Assembly (NCBI GenBank): GCA_017651315.1
Contig: JAGCDE010000005.1
Coordinates: 62,001 to 126,000, forward strand
Direction of reading: 5' to 3'
Length of the DNA stretch: 64,000 nucleotides
From: Bacteroidaceae bacterium
GTDB taxonomy: Bacteria > Bacteroidota > Bacteroidia > Bacteroidales > Bacteroidaceae
Shown: piece after piece, positions 44,911 to 53,225 of the stretch
Layout of the letters: each line of letters starts with the position of its first letter
How positions within the stretch are numbered: position 1 is the first letter of the stretch
Translations under genes and position numbers: made by a program
Notes under the pieces: generated by a model
What the model saw: the letters and a program-made list of their open reading frames with translations, nothing else
Told to the model about the DNA's origin: nothing
Databases searched by the model: none

Positions 44911-47436
44911 TTATTGAATTATAGTTTTCCTTACCTTGCGGGTACCGTCAGGATAGACGGTCTCCTCCATGTATATTCCCTTTCCCGGTTCAGGTTCAAG
45001 GCACTCCCTGCCGTTAAGGTAATAGAGCCTGAGCGTAGCACCGGCATCTGACACAGGAAGTTGCCGTACGCCTGTAGCTACCTTGAATGATACCGTGAAC
45101 GATATCGGCTCCTTGACCTTCACGGAGTAGCTGTTGGCTGTAACCGATGCGGTCACATCCGTTCCGTTCATGATCAGCCTGTCAAGTTCAAACCCCTCAT
45201 CGGGAACTATGGTAAGCTTTACGGACCTGTTGTAAAGCACGCTTCCGGCATTCAGTGTCGCACTGCCGTGTTCCCCGCAATCAACCGTCACGCTTATCAA
45301 AGACTGTTCGAAACGGGCCTCGAGGGTTCTGTCACCCTTTATAACGAAGGTATATTCCAAATCGGAGCATACCAGGGAGTCTTTCTCATACCAGCCGGTA
45401 AACTCATACCTCTCCTTTGAGACATCGGCCACCACAGTGATGGTATCGAGATATCTGGTGTCGGGATTTATGACAGAACCTTTTATATGAGCCCCGCCTC
45501 CGAAAGTTGACTTGAGAGTGATGTTGAAATTCCGTCCGATGAAACGGGGTCTTACGGTAACCGGTCCGGTCACGCATATCCTGAGGACGGAATCCTCAGT
45601 CACGACAAGGGAGTCCCCTAACTCCCATCCCGACACGCAGTAGCCCCAGTCGGGAACGGCTTTCAGGAACGCTGAGTCACCATGTGCATACTCCCCTGTG
45701 CCCTCAACTCCTCCAAAGGCGGTCTCAGCTGCTTTGACAAGGTAGCGGTTAATCTCCACTATGGCATTGAAGGTCATGTTCCCCTTTGCGGTTCCCGTGT
45801 ATGGATTGGAGAATAGGGTGTCACCGGTCTCTGTAACCCAGAAGAGGAAACGGTAGCCTTCCTCCGGTTCGGCAAGGATTGTGAACGGCTCCCCCTCATC
45901 ATATATACCCGAACCGGTCACCACAACACCCTTGACCGGGGGTATTGCTACACCATATATATTATCGGTGCTGAAAAGAGCCGTGAGTCTTATATCGTTC
46001 TCCACCTCGAAACTTAGGGTAGGGTTGCTGCCTATTACCATGGTATCGGCCATCCAGCAGATGAACCTGCTTCCCTCGGCGGGAACAGCCGTTATTACAG
46101 CTGTGTCACCGTATGGATATTTTCCGGCTCCCCCGGTACTGCCTTCACCCTTGACATCGAGGAGGACCTCCCCCATGGTGGCCCTCGCGAAAACGAAAGT
46201 GCACACACTGTACTCAGGTACTTTCTCCACCGGGGCGACACTCTTTTCCGAATATGAAAGAGTGCTTTTCTTCATGTTCACGGTCTCATCGGTCACCACT
46301 GAAAGTCCGCTCTTGGTCTCGAACGGAAGCCTGAAGGTCATGTCATATTCATTCTGGGTGGGGTTCATTACCATGAATATTATGCTGTCACCGGTAACGG
46401 AACGGTAGGCCGAGCCATAAACCCCGCTTGTTCCGCTGAACGAATGCTGGATGCGTGTGGTTCCTGACACATACTTTGCAAAATGTGACAGAATGTATCC
46501 CCGCTTGGTTATCTGTCCGTTCACGGTGCCGTAGTTACCGTCGCCCATGCATCCGTAGTAACGTTTGAGCGAATAGTGGACCCATGCGCTCATGTTGGCC
46601 AGCATGGCATCATTCACGCTTTTGGCAAACAGGAACCCGTCATCCTTCCAGTTGATGTTCTGCCCCTGATTCTCCTGACGGTCGTTTATAAGGTATTCCG
46701 TCATCCAGACTTCCTTGCCCTTCTGCTCGGCCAAAGGATACGAGGAACCGTTCCATCCGTAGAAATGGCCTCCTACAATATCGAGTTCCTTGCATGCATC
46801 AGGGTCGTTCAGGATAGGGTCTATATAGGAATGGGTGAAATGAACATCCTCCGGGCATATTATCTGTGCGTTGATCCTACTGCCATATTTCTTGAGGAAG
46901 TTCACGAACTCGGCACTTGTCCATACGCAGCTCTGGTAGCTGGTTGACCAGTCCGGCTCGTTCTGAAGGGAGATGCCGTCAATAGTTACACCGTTGTCCT
47001 TCATCTTGGAAATGAAGCGGTTAAGGAAATCAGCCCAGTCTGCATAGCGGCTCTCAAGCAGGTGCCCCCCGTTGCTGTCGGAGTTGTTGTCTTTCCAGCT
47101 GGCAGGGGGGCTCCAGGGCGATGCGAATATGTATGCGCCGTATTTCTCGGCTCTCCTGGCATTGGCCACGGCACTGTTCCATGACCATTCGGAGTTACCT
47201 ATGTAAAGACGCATTATGTTGTATCCAAGCTGGTTCTCACCCTTTCCGTACATCTTGTCTATATCGGAATCACCTAACCAGTAACTCCATGTCGGACTTG
47301 GGGAGAAACCTCCGAAACCTGACACGTGCTGGTATCCTATCCTTGGGTTCACGCTTACAGAGGCACTTCTGGCAGCCTCAGCCCATAAATGACAGAACAG
47401 GACAGGAATAAAAGTAATCAACAGACGTTTAAGCAT
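44911..47436 (-). CDS. GH30 xylanase-like enzyme with repeat domains and sorting-like tail
   Basis: An 841-aa secreted protein. After a signal peptide (LLITFIPVLFCHLWAEAA) the GH30 TIM barrel plus beta-side domain covers about 28-415: VSGFGGFSPSPTWSYWL, FASPWSPPASWKDNN, acid/base Glu160 in ISLQNEPDW and nucleophile Glu247 in KEVWMTEYLI. These fit the GH30 xylanase/glucuronoxylanase branch. About 415-790 contains several Listeria-Bacteroides-type beta repeats ('hxGxGxYxxGDxaxlxAxPxxGYxFxxW', for example GEGSTGGAGKYPYGDTAVIT and EGTGEYAHGDSAFLKAVPDW). The end, LYYLNGRECLEP to RKVRKTIIQ, resembles the tail of the giant proteins. The product is probably on the cell surface. It leads the GH30-GH43-GH43 operon. 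Confidence 0.9.
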   Translation of the reverse strand: MLKRLLITFIPVLFCHLWAEAARSASVSVNPRIGYQHVSGFGGFSPSPTWSYWLGDSDIDKMYGKGENQLGYNIMRLYIGNSEWSWNSAVANARRAEKYGAYIFASPWSPPASWKDNNSDSNGGHLLESRYADWADFLNRFISKMKDNGVTIDGISLQNEPDWSTSYQSCVWTSAEFVNFLKKYGSRINAQIICPEDVHFTHSYIDPILNDPDACKELDIVGGHFYGWNGSSYPLAEQKGKEVWMTEYLINDRQENQGQNINWKDDGFLFAKSVNDAMLANMSAWVHYSLKRYYGCMGDGNYGTVNGQITKRGYILSHFAKYVSGTTRIQHSFSGTSGVYGSAYRSVTGDSIIFMVMNPTQNEYDMTFRLPFETKSGLSVVTDETVNMKKSTLSYSEKSVAPVEKVPEYSVCTFVFARATMGEVLLDVKGEGSTGGAGKYPYGDTAVITAVPAEGSRFICWMADTMVIGSNPTLSFEVENDIRLTALFSTDNIYGVAIPPVKGVVVTGSGIYDEGEPFTILAEPEEGYRFLFWVTETGDTLFSNPYTGTAKGNMTFNAIVEINRYLVKAAETAFGGVEGTGEYAHGDSAFLKAVPDWGYCVSGWELGDSLVVTEDSVLRICVTGPVTVRPRFIGRNFNITLKSTFGGGAHIKGSVINPDTRYLDTITVVADVSKERYEFTGWYEKDSLVCSDLEYTFVIKGDRTLEARFEQSLISVTVDCGEHGSATLNAGSVLYNRSVKLTIVPDEGFELDRLIMNGTDVTASVTANSYSVKVKEPISFTVSFKVATGVRQLPVSDAGATLRLYYLNGRECLEPEPGKGIYMEETVYPDGTRKVRKTIIQ

Positions 47437-47454
47437 GACAGATGTGATTTAGAG

Positions 47455-47462
47455 CAAAGATA
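47455..47462 (-). promoter_or_regulatory. -7 box of the GH30-GH43-GH43 operon
   Basis: Read on the minus strand: TATCTTTG, matching TAnnTTTG, 18 nt before the GH30 ATG. The upstream sequence is T/A-rich without an exact TTTG at -33. Confidence 0.6.
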
Positions 47463-47493
47463 TTACTATTTTTCCAAAAACAAGGCCTACCGG

Positions 47494-47537
47494 AAAAAAA
47501 CAATCGGCGGAGAGTCCTGATTGGACTCCCCGCCGAT
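47494..47537 (-). terminator. Terminator after giant paralog 3
   Basis: On the minus strand, ATCGGCGG-G-GAGTCC pairs with GGACTC-T-CCGCCGAT (47503-47537), followed by TTGTTTTTTT (47494-47502). It lies 23 nt after the stop. Confidence 0.88.
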
Positions 47538-47559
47538 ATTGTCATTCAGGTTAATCAGG

Positions 47560-50500
47560 TTACTTTACAAGAATCTTCTCAACCTTACGTGCACCGTTCT
47601 TCCCGGTGGTAACCCTGATGGAGATACCCTCAGGCTGTGAGGTGCCGATACCGCCCAGGTTGTAGTACTTCACGTCGGCATCTGACTCGACAGGAGCAAC
47701 CTTTGTCTTGATTTCGGCTATCTCGGCATCAATCTTAGCAATCTCAGCGGCGTAGTCAACAGGATCAACGGAGATCAGGGTCAGTGACCAGTCGTCAAGC
47801 CTTGACCATGCGTTGCAACCGGTGTGGAGAGCGGTCAGGTCGAGCTTGTTGTCTGTCACGACAATGTTCTCCCAGAAGTTGTCAACAGCATTCTGACCCT
47901 TGTCGGCAATCAGAGTGTCGCCGTTTGCGATCACATGCTGCTTCTCCTTGTTCTCTTCACCTGCACCGAACTTGACACCCAGAGTATAGACACCGTTGGG
48001 CAGGTCAATCACGGTCTGCTTCAGAGTGTAGCTTGAACTCCAGTCAGCTGCGATACCACCAGCCTTGGCATAGCCGGGCTCGGCATAGCTACCGCCGTCG
48101 ATACCGTTAGGACCGACTGCTGCATGTACGCTACCGGTTGTCTGGACGCTCCAACCCGGGAACACATCGTCAACGAACTCAGTACCGGCTATGATTCTCC
48201 AGCTGGTGCGGCCTGCGTATGCATAGTAGTAATCCTCAATCTGGTTACCGAGTGTACCCACCATATAGAGGCCGGCATTACGGATGAATCCGGTGTAGTC
48301 AATACCCTCAGCAGGTATCTCCAACTCGTCAGCGGCGAGCTTCTGATACAGAGCCTTGTTGATCTCAAGCTTCAGCAGCTTGGCCAGGTTCTGGTCATCC
48401 TCGATGTTGGCTTTGTAAATAGCGTTGACTTCGTCGCCGAGAGCAACCTCAAGGTCAGCTGCGAGGCCATAGAGGCTCTTGAGCTGTGCGGTCTCCAGGT
48501 CGTAGGTGGTGGCTACGTTCGAAGCCTTGTCGATGGCGGCCTGAACTGCATCGGTGGCAGCCTTCAGCTCATCGTCGGTAACAGCGATCCTGTCAACGTC
48601 CTTGTACTGCTCGTAAGTGCCGATCAGGGCTACCAGAGCGTCCAGGTTCTGCAGGTTAGCGTTATTGTCATAGGTTACCTTTGCGTTGGCGATAGTGCTG
48701 TTGAACTTGTCGATGGCGTCGCAGCGGTCGGTCATGGCCTTGGTGGCTGCGGTCACCTCAGCGGTGATGGCGGTCAGGGCATCGTTGTCCTTGACGGTCA
48801 CATCAAGATCCTTGTACTCGGCAATCTTGGCCACGAGGTCCTTGTAGGCCACGAGCTGGTTGTAACCGGTTGAGTCGGTATAGACAGCCTCCTTAGCCTC
48901 GGCTGCGGCATACTCGCTGTAGAACTTGTCAACAATGTTGACGCGCTCACCCATTGCGGTAGTAGCATCCTTGATGGTCTTGGTGGCCTTCTCGTAAGCC
49001 GAAGGAGCGGTGTGCTTGAAGTCCTTGTACTCGTCGATGACACCCTTGAACTCATCAAGGTTGGCACCGCTGTACTTCCTGTCAGCTTCGGCGGTTGCCA
49101 GCTGAGCATCTGCGGCAGCCTGTGCGTCCTCAAGCATCTGGATGTACTTGAAGGCCTCTGAGTACTGGTTGCTCAACTCTATGCCGCCGATGACGACACC
49201 TGCCCAGTTGTTGCTCTTCGGAGTGAAGAAGTCAATCTGGTAGCTGCCCTTGGCATCAATCGTAAAGTCGAAGCTTGCGCTTGTAAAGTTGGAAACGACG
49301 TAGCGGCCTGTGTTGGCGGTTGAACTGCCGATATTCTGCTCAGGCTTGATCTTGCCGATAGGCTGTGCGGGACGCTCTTCGCCTACAGGATATACATATA
49401 CGCTTGTGGTCGGAGTACCATCCCATCCGAACATCTTGAATGACAGTCTGTAGTCACCGGGCTCAAGTGGCAATGAATAGCCTTCGGTAGAGCCGTAGCT
49501 GATGACAGCGTCAACACTTGTGCCACGCGGGCAGCTGTAGAAGCCACGGGTGAAGGCACCTCCTGCACCGAAGAAATACATACGGCTGCGGCCTGAAACT
49601 GTCTCACCGGTACCGGTCTGTCCGGCTGCACCGCAATTCTGGTCGTAAGCTGTCCAACCGAGAGGTATGCACTGGCTCTTATGGTCATCGCCGGTCCATA
49701 CGGGCTCTGAACGATAGAAGAACTGGGGACGTCCGGCTGTGCTCAGGTCACCGAATGTGAGGGTGAATGTCTCAGGTGCTGAAGGCTGGTACTGGTCGCC
49801 GGAGCCTGCGCGGGCGTTCATGACTGTGAAGTCGCAGTCACCGCTCAGAGGAGCAAGGCCTGCGGGACGCTTGAAGGTGACGGTGAAGGTCTCGGGATCA
49901 TAGGCGCTCGGGGTCCATATCTCATCCTTCATCCTGACAATGACGTTGTAGTCATCCTTGGTGCCGTCCTTGAGGTTGGCATATACATCCTTTGAGAAGG
50001 TAACATCCACGGTCTCGGTGTTCGGATCCAGGTTGAACGAACCCTTTTCGGGAGCTGTGACCTTAACTATAGGAGCGATGTAGAGCCTTGAAATGGCGAA
50101 CACGTCCGGGTTGTAAACTGCGAACTCGTTCTCGAAATCAGGAACGATCTTGCCGGCATTCACCCATGCGGTGTCGAGTGAATAGGGATAGAGAGAACCG
50201 GTATATTTGAGCTGGAGAGCGGGATCTGTCGGGTTCTTCAGGCTCAGGCGGACATTCTCCAGACCCTCGAAGGAGTCGTCATCCAGCCAGATGTAGAGAT
50301 AGCCGTCATCATGATACTCGGCTGACATTACATCAAGTTCGTACGGTTCACCTGCATACTCTGCTGTCAGCGAGAAATACTCACCCGGGAGTTCCACTGC
50401 ACCTGCGGGGTCAGCCTTGGCAATATCACCAAGGTTAGTCTGGTAGCCGAAGTTCACGCGGAGAATGTCGGCGTTATACTCGGCACCGCCGATGGTTGAC

Positions 50501-51342
50501 TTGTAGAGTGCTATGTCATCCAGATAGTAGGTGACACCCGGAGCCATGAAGGAGATGCGGTAGAAGAACTTCTCGAACTGCTTGATGGCGTTGTACTCCT
50601 TGCCTGTTTCAGGATCGGTGGTCTTCCAGCTGTTCTCCCACCAGAAACCTGCATAGTACATGTGCCTGTTGGCTACAGAGTCGTTCTGGTAGAACATCAT
50701 CAGGGTGTTGCGCTCCCACTTATCGGTGGTGAACTCCCTCTTCTCCATGTAGAACTCGCCGCCGCTCGCTCCGTTCATGGAGATAGGCTTCTCTGAGTTG
50801 TAGTAACCGCTGAACACACCGGCATTCACGGCAGCCTCACTTGAACTGGCCTTGGTGTAGAATACAAGACGGTAGGAGGTGTTGGGTTCAAACTTGATAC
50901 CACGTACAAAAAGGTTGGCGTTGTAGTCAGGGCAGTTATCGCCGCCGAATTCGCCGCCGGAGGTGTACTTGAAGTACTTCTCACCACCCTGGGCACCCAT
51001 AGCCTGCATCTCAGCCTGGTGACCGCCAAGAGGATCGGAAACGATCTCGTAAGCATCGCCACGGCTTGTGTAGGGGCTGAGTCCGTTCAGAAGCAGCATG
51101 GTTGAATCCTTGACATAGGAGATTGTCAAGTCCTTGGGATAGCTGCTTGTTCCGTTTGATATAACTCCGTCATAGTACTTGATCTGTGTGATGGAGTCAA
51201 TCGGATTGGATGAATCCTGGAATGAAGCGAGCCCGTCCTCGAAACCGAAGAAGAAGAGCTGCTCATCCGCAGTCTGTGCCTGCGCAGTCAGGCCGAAGCC
51301 TAACAGCAGTGCACCTGCAAGAAAAAAGTCACGTTTTTTCAT
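47560..51342 (-). CDS. Giant secreted multidomain protein, paralog 3
   Basis: A 1260-aa paralog, nearest to the protein at 29515-33273, with the same domain order and long stretches of identical residues (for example SLYPYSLDTAWVNAGKIVPD against SLYPKSLDQEWVDAGKIVPD, and the full helical array with YGLAADLEVALGDEVNAIYK). Signal peptide FGLTAQAQ; Ig-like ETVDVTFSKDVYANLKDG; helical array about 725-1005; C-terminal sandwich with LKQTVIDLPNGVYTLGV; tail YYNLGGIGTSQPEG to KILVK. Its leader and a 20-bp element 121 nt upstream match paralog 1. It points towards paralog 1, making a large inverted repeat about 14 kb apart. The role is unknown; surface glycan binding is inferred. Confidence 0.85.
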   Translation of the reverse strand: MKKRDFFLAGALLLGFGLTAQAQTADEQLFFFGFEDGLASFQDSSNPIDSITQIKYYDGVISNGTSSYPKDLTISYVKDSTMLLLNGLSPYTSRGDAYEIVSDPLGGHQAEMQAMGAQGGEKYFKYTSGGEFGGDNCPDYNANLFVRGIKFEPNTSYRLVFYTKASSSEAAVNAGVFSGYYNSEKPISMNGASGGEFYMEKREFTTDKWERNTLMMFYQNDSVANRHMYYAGFWWENSWKTTDPETGKEYNAIKQFEKFFYRISFMAPGVTYYLDDIALYKSTIGGAEYNADILRVNFGYQTNLGDIAKADPAGAVELPGEYFSLTAEYAGEPYELDVMSAEYHDDGYLYIWLDDDSFEGLENVRLSLKNPTDPALQLKYTGSLYPYSLDTAWVNAGKIVPDFENEFAVYNPDVFAISRLYIAPIVKVTAPEKGSFNLDPNTETVDVTFSKDVYANLKDGTKDDYNVIVRMKDEIWTPSAYDPETFTVTFKRPAGLAPLSGDCDFTVMNARAGSGDQYQPSAPETFTLTFGDLSTAGRPQFFYRSEPVWTGDDHKSQCIPLGWTAYDQNCGAAGQTGTGETVSGRSRMYFFGAGGAFTRGFYSCPRGTSVDAVISYGSTEGYSLPLEPGDYRLSFKMFGWDGTPTTSVYVYPVGEERPAQPIGKIKPEQNIGSSTANTGRYVVSNFTSASFDFTIDAKGSYQIDFFTPKSNNWAGVVIGGIELSNQYSEAFKYIQMLEDAQAAADAQLATAEADRKYSGANLDEFKGVIDEYKDFKHTAPSAYEKATKTIKDATTAMGERVNIVDKFYSEYAAAEAKEAVYTDSTGYNQLVAYKDLVAKIAEYKDLDVTVKDNDALTAITAEVTAATKAMTDRCDAIDKFNSTIANAKVTYDNNANLQNLDALVALIGTYEQYKDVDRIAVTDDELKAATDAVQAAIDKASNVATTYDLETAQLKSLYGLAADLEVALGDEVNAIYKANIEDDQNLAKLLKLEINKALYQKLAADELEIPAEGIDYTGFIRNAGLYMVGTLGNQIEDYYYAYAGRTSWRIIAGTEFVDDVFPGWSVQTTGSVHAAVGPNGIDGGSYAEPGYAKAGGIAADWSSSYTLKQTVIDLPNGVYTLGVKFGAGEENKEKQHVIANGDTLIADKGQNAVDNFWENIVVTDNKLDLTALHTGCNAWSRLDDWSLTLISVDPVDYAAEIAKIDAEIAEIKTKVAPVESDADVKYYNLGGIGTSQPEGISIRVTTGKNGARKVEKILVK

Positions 51343-51716
51343 AAATGAAACTTTTAGTTAATAATAAGGTAAAAATACTTCGCTAATCTGTAAATATTAA
51401 TTCTTATACATATTTCGACTGCTGAAATGAAGGCGCAAAAATCAGTGTATCAGGTAGAGGCGCGACGAGAATAATGGTCTTGTATATGTTCAATACATGC
51501 TTTCAGATGATTAACAGTGCTAAAATGGTACTTATTTTATATGTCTCCTATTATTGTATAGTCGAGTTTACAAATAGCAAAGATTAAGAAGATTTCTTAC
51601 ATATTCAGTTGTTTGCAATAAGGAAAAATTATTTTAGTATCATCTGCTTCAAACAGTATGGATGGTGCTGTTTTTTTATTCCGGGAGTTCTCTTGTGGCT
51701 TAAGTCACAGAATAAG
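51343..51716. other. Upstream region of giant paralog 3, no gene recognised
   Basis: AT-rich. It holds the leader shared with paralog 1 (51349-51375) and the inverted copy of the 20-bp element (51444-51463). Two small symmetric sequences are visible: TAAGAA-N3-TTCTTA (51585-51599) and the near-palindrome TGTGGCTTAAGTCACA (51694-51709). No coding frame here looks real. Confidence 0.55.
51444..51463 (-). repeat. Conserved upstream element, copy 2
   Basis: The minus-strand reading is identical over 20 nt to 29389-29408 and lies at almost the same distance from the start of the homologous gene (121 against 126 nt). Confidence 0.75.
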
Positions 51717-51742
51717 GCAGGCTGGAATCTCTTCCAGCCTGC
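51717..51742 (-). terminator. Hairpin after the integrase gene
   Basis: A perfect 11-bp stem, GCAGGCTGGAA (51717-51727) with TTCCAGCCTGC (51732-51742) and loop TCTC, 100 nt past the integrase stop on the minus strand. The tail is only weakly T-rich. Confidence 0.6.
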
Positions 51743-51842
51743 TTCCGGTTTAGTCTTCGGGAAATTTCCTTTTTGTCTGCGTGACAATTTTTTTCTCTAT
51801 CTGACGTTTTTCTTTTTTACCAACAGCACCCGGAAACTGTTT

Positions 51843-53162
51843 TCAGTCGAAATAATCGTATTTGCTCTTGATCTTTCTTGCCACATCAAGGTCATTGGCC
51901 TTGATGTATTTCTTGAGGATTGCGGGGGAGGTGTGCCCTGTTATCTTCATAATGTCATAGATGTCCATTCCTGAGAGATACATCAGGGTTGCTCCTGTCC
52001 GTCTTGCTGTATGTGTGCAGATGAGTTCGTATTTCTTCAGGCTCTCCTTAGTTGATACTCCTCCGTTTGTGCGCACTATCTCAACAGGAGAGTCTATTCC
52101 GGCAAGCCTTCCCACCTCCTTTATATATTTGTTCAGTCTGGATTCGGGGATATGCGGCAATTCCCAACCGTATTTCTGAAGAACCCTGTCAAGCGATGCA
52201 CTCACAGGGATGGACACCTTGTTGCCGGTCTTTTTCTGAATGATCTCTATTGTGATGAACTCCCTGCCTTTTTTTCCTTTGTCGCCGGAGTTGACTTTCC
52301 GCATGTTCCTTGAGGAGATGTTCGCATAGTCAGATACTCTCTGTGCTGTGCAGACTCCCACATAGAAGATGTCCCGTGCATGTTCGTAGCATTTGCGACG
52401 ATTGCCGAGGTCCACGCTCATGAAACGGTCTATCTCCTCACGGGTGAGATAGATTGAATCGACGTTGACGCTATATGCCTTGAATCTGTGGTCCCGATAG
52501 TATGTGAAGCCGTTGTAACCGTCACTTTCGGCTGCACGGAGGATGTTCTTGATGCAGTTAATGCATTTGCCTGTTGAATTGATGGAGTAGTTACGGCTCT
52601 GGAGATACGACACGAAATCATTGTAGAACTTCATGTCGATGTCCTGATAGTCAAGCATGGTCTGTTTGGAGGCCTGATAATTCCGGAACTGTTTGACAGC
52701 CTGCCTGGTTGCATCGACAGAGCCCTTTGCAAAACGCTTTCCATGAATGGAGAGGCGTGTGCCGTTCTCCATTCCTGTTATATACTGTTCTATGTATTCG
52801 TTCAGCGGGATAGGCCTGATTCCGGATGTCCGTCCCCCGTTCAGGCGGGAGATGTCGGTCTCAAGAACCGTGCTTGCCACAATCAGCCTGACATCATCGG
52901 GAGTGACATGTATGCCGGCTGCAAGACGGATATTGATCTCACGCCTGATCCTTTCGAGTTTGCTGAAGACATTATACCCCTCAGCCGATTCGGCATAATG
53001 ACGACGGGCAACACTGTCTGTCGGAAGCAGCCATTTCCGGACCGGAACCTTAAGATGCGTTGACTGCCTGATATTAATTCCAAGCCGTGGGGACTGAATC
53101 CGCACGAATACTGTGGAATATCCGCTTTTCTTTGTTGTCCTTAGCTCAAAAGTCGCTGACAT
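51843..53162 (-). CDS. Tyrosine recombinase / site-specific integrase
   Basis: A 439-aa tyrosine recombinase with an N-terminal arm-binding domain (about 1-90, ATFELRTTKKSGYSTVFVRI), a SAM-like core-binding domain (about 115-225, GSVDATRQAVKQFRNYQASK) and the catalytic domain. The active-site set looks complete: Arg in VCTAQRVSDY, His384 and Arg387 in THTARRTG, His410 in ITGHTSPAIL and Tyr419 in KKYIKAND. Such enzymes in Bacteroidota move genetic elements or invert surface-gene promoters. No excisionase, mobilisation genes or obvious att repeats accompany it here. It sits alone between a FAS1 gene and giant paralog 3, both in the same direction. Active or relict status is unknown. Confidence 0.93.
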   Translation of the reverse strand: MSATFELRTTKKSGYSTVFVRIQSPRLGINIRQSTHLKVPVRKWLLPTDSVARRHYAESAEGYNVFSKLERIRREINIRLAAGIHVTPDDVRLIVASTVLETDISRLNGGRTSGIRPIPLNEYIEQYITGMENGTRLSIHGKRFAKGSVDATRQAVKQFRNYQASKQTMLDYQDIDMKFYNDFVSYLQSRNYSINSTGKCINCIKNILRAAESDGYNGFTYYRDHRFKAYSVNVDSIYLTREEIDRFMSVDLGNRRKCYEHARDIFYVGVCTAQRVSDYANISSRNMRKVNSGDKGKKGREFITIEIIQKKTGNKVSIPVSASLDRVLQKYGWELPHIPESRLNKYIKEVGRLAGIDSPVEIVRTNGGVSTKESLKKYELICTHTARRTGATLMYLSGMDIYDIMKITGHTSPAILKKYIKANDLDVARKIKSKYDYFD

Positions 53163-53179
53163 GATTTTTTGTAAACCAA

Positions 53180-53204
53180 CAAGGGGCGGTACTGCCGCCC
53201 CTTG
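53180..53204 (-). terminator. Terminator between the FAS1 gene and the integrase gene
   Basis: A perfect 10-bp stem, CAAGGGGCGG (53180-53189) with CCGCCCCTTG (53195-53204), 21 nt past the FAS1 stop on the minus strand, followed by a weak T-rich tail. It begins 17 nt before the integrase ATG. Confidence 0.7.
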
Positions 53205-53225
53205 TATATAAAAGGTGTAACGTAA

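Noticed and set aside
51843-53162. Integrase as part of a prophage or integrative conjugative element
   Set aside because: No phage, mobilisation, excisionase or replication genes lie beside it, and no tRNA-linked att repeat is visible in the window.
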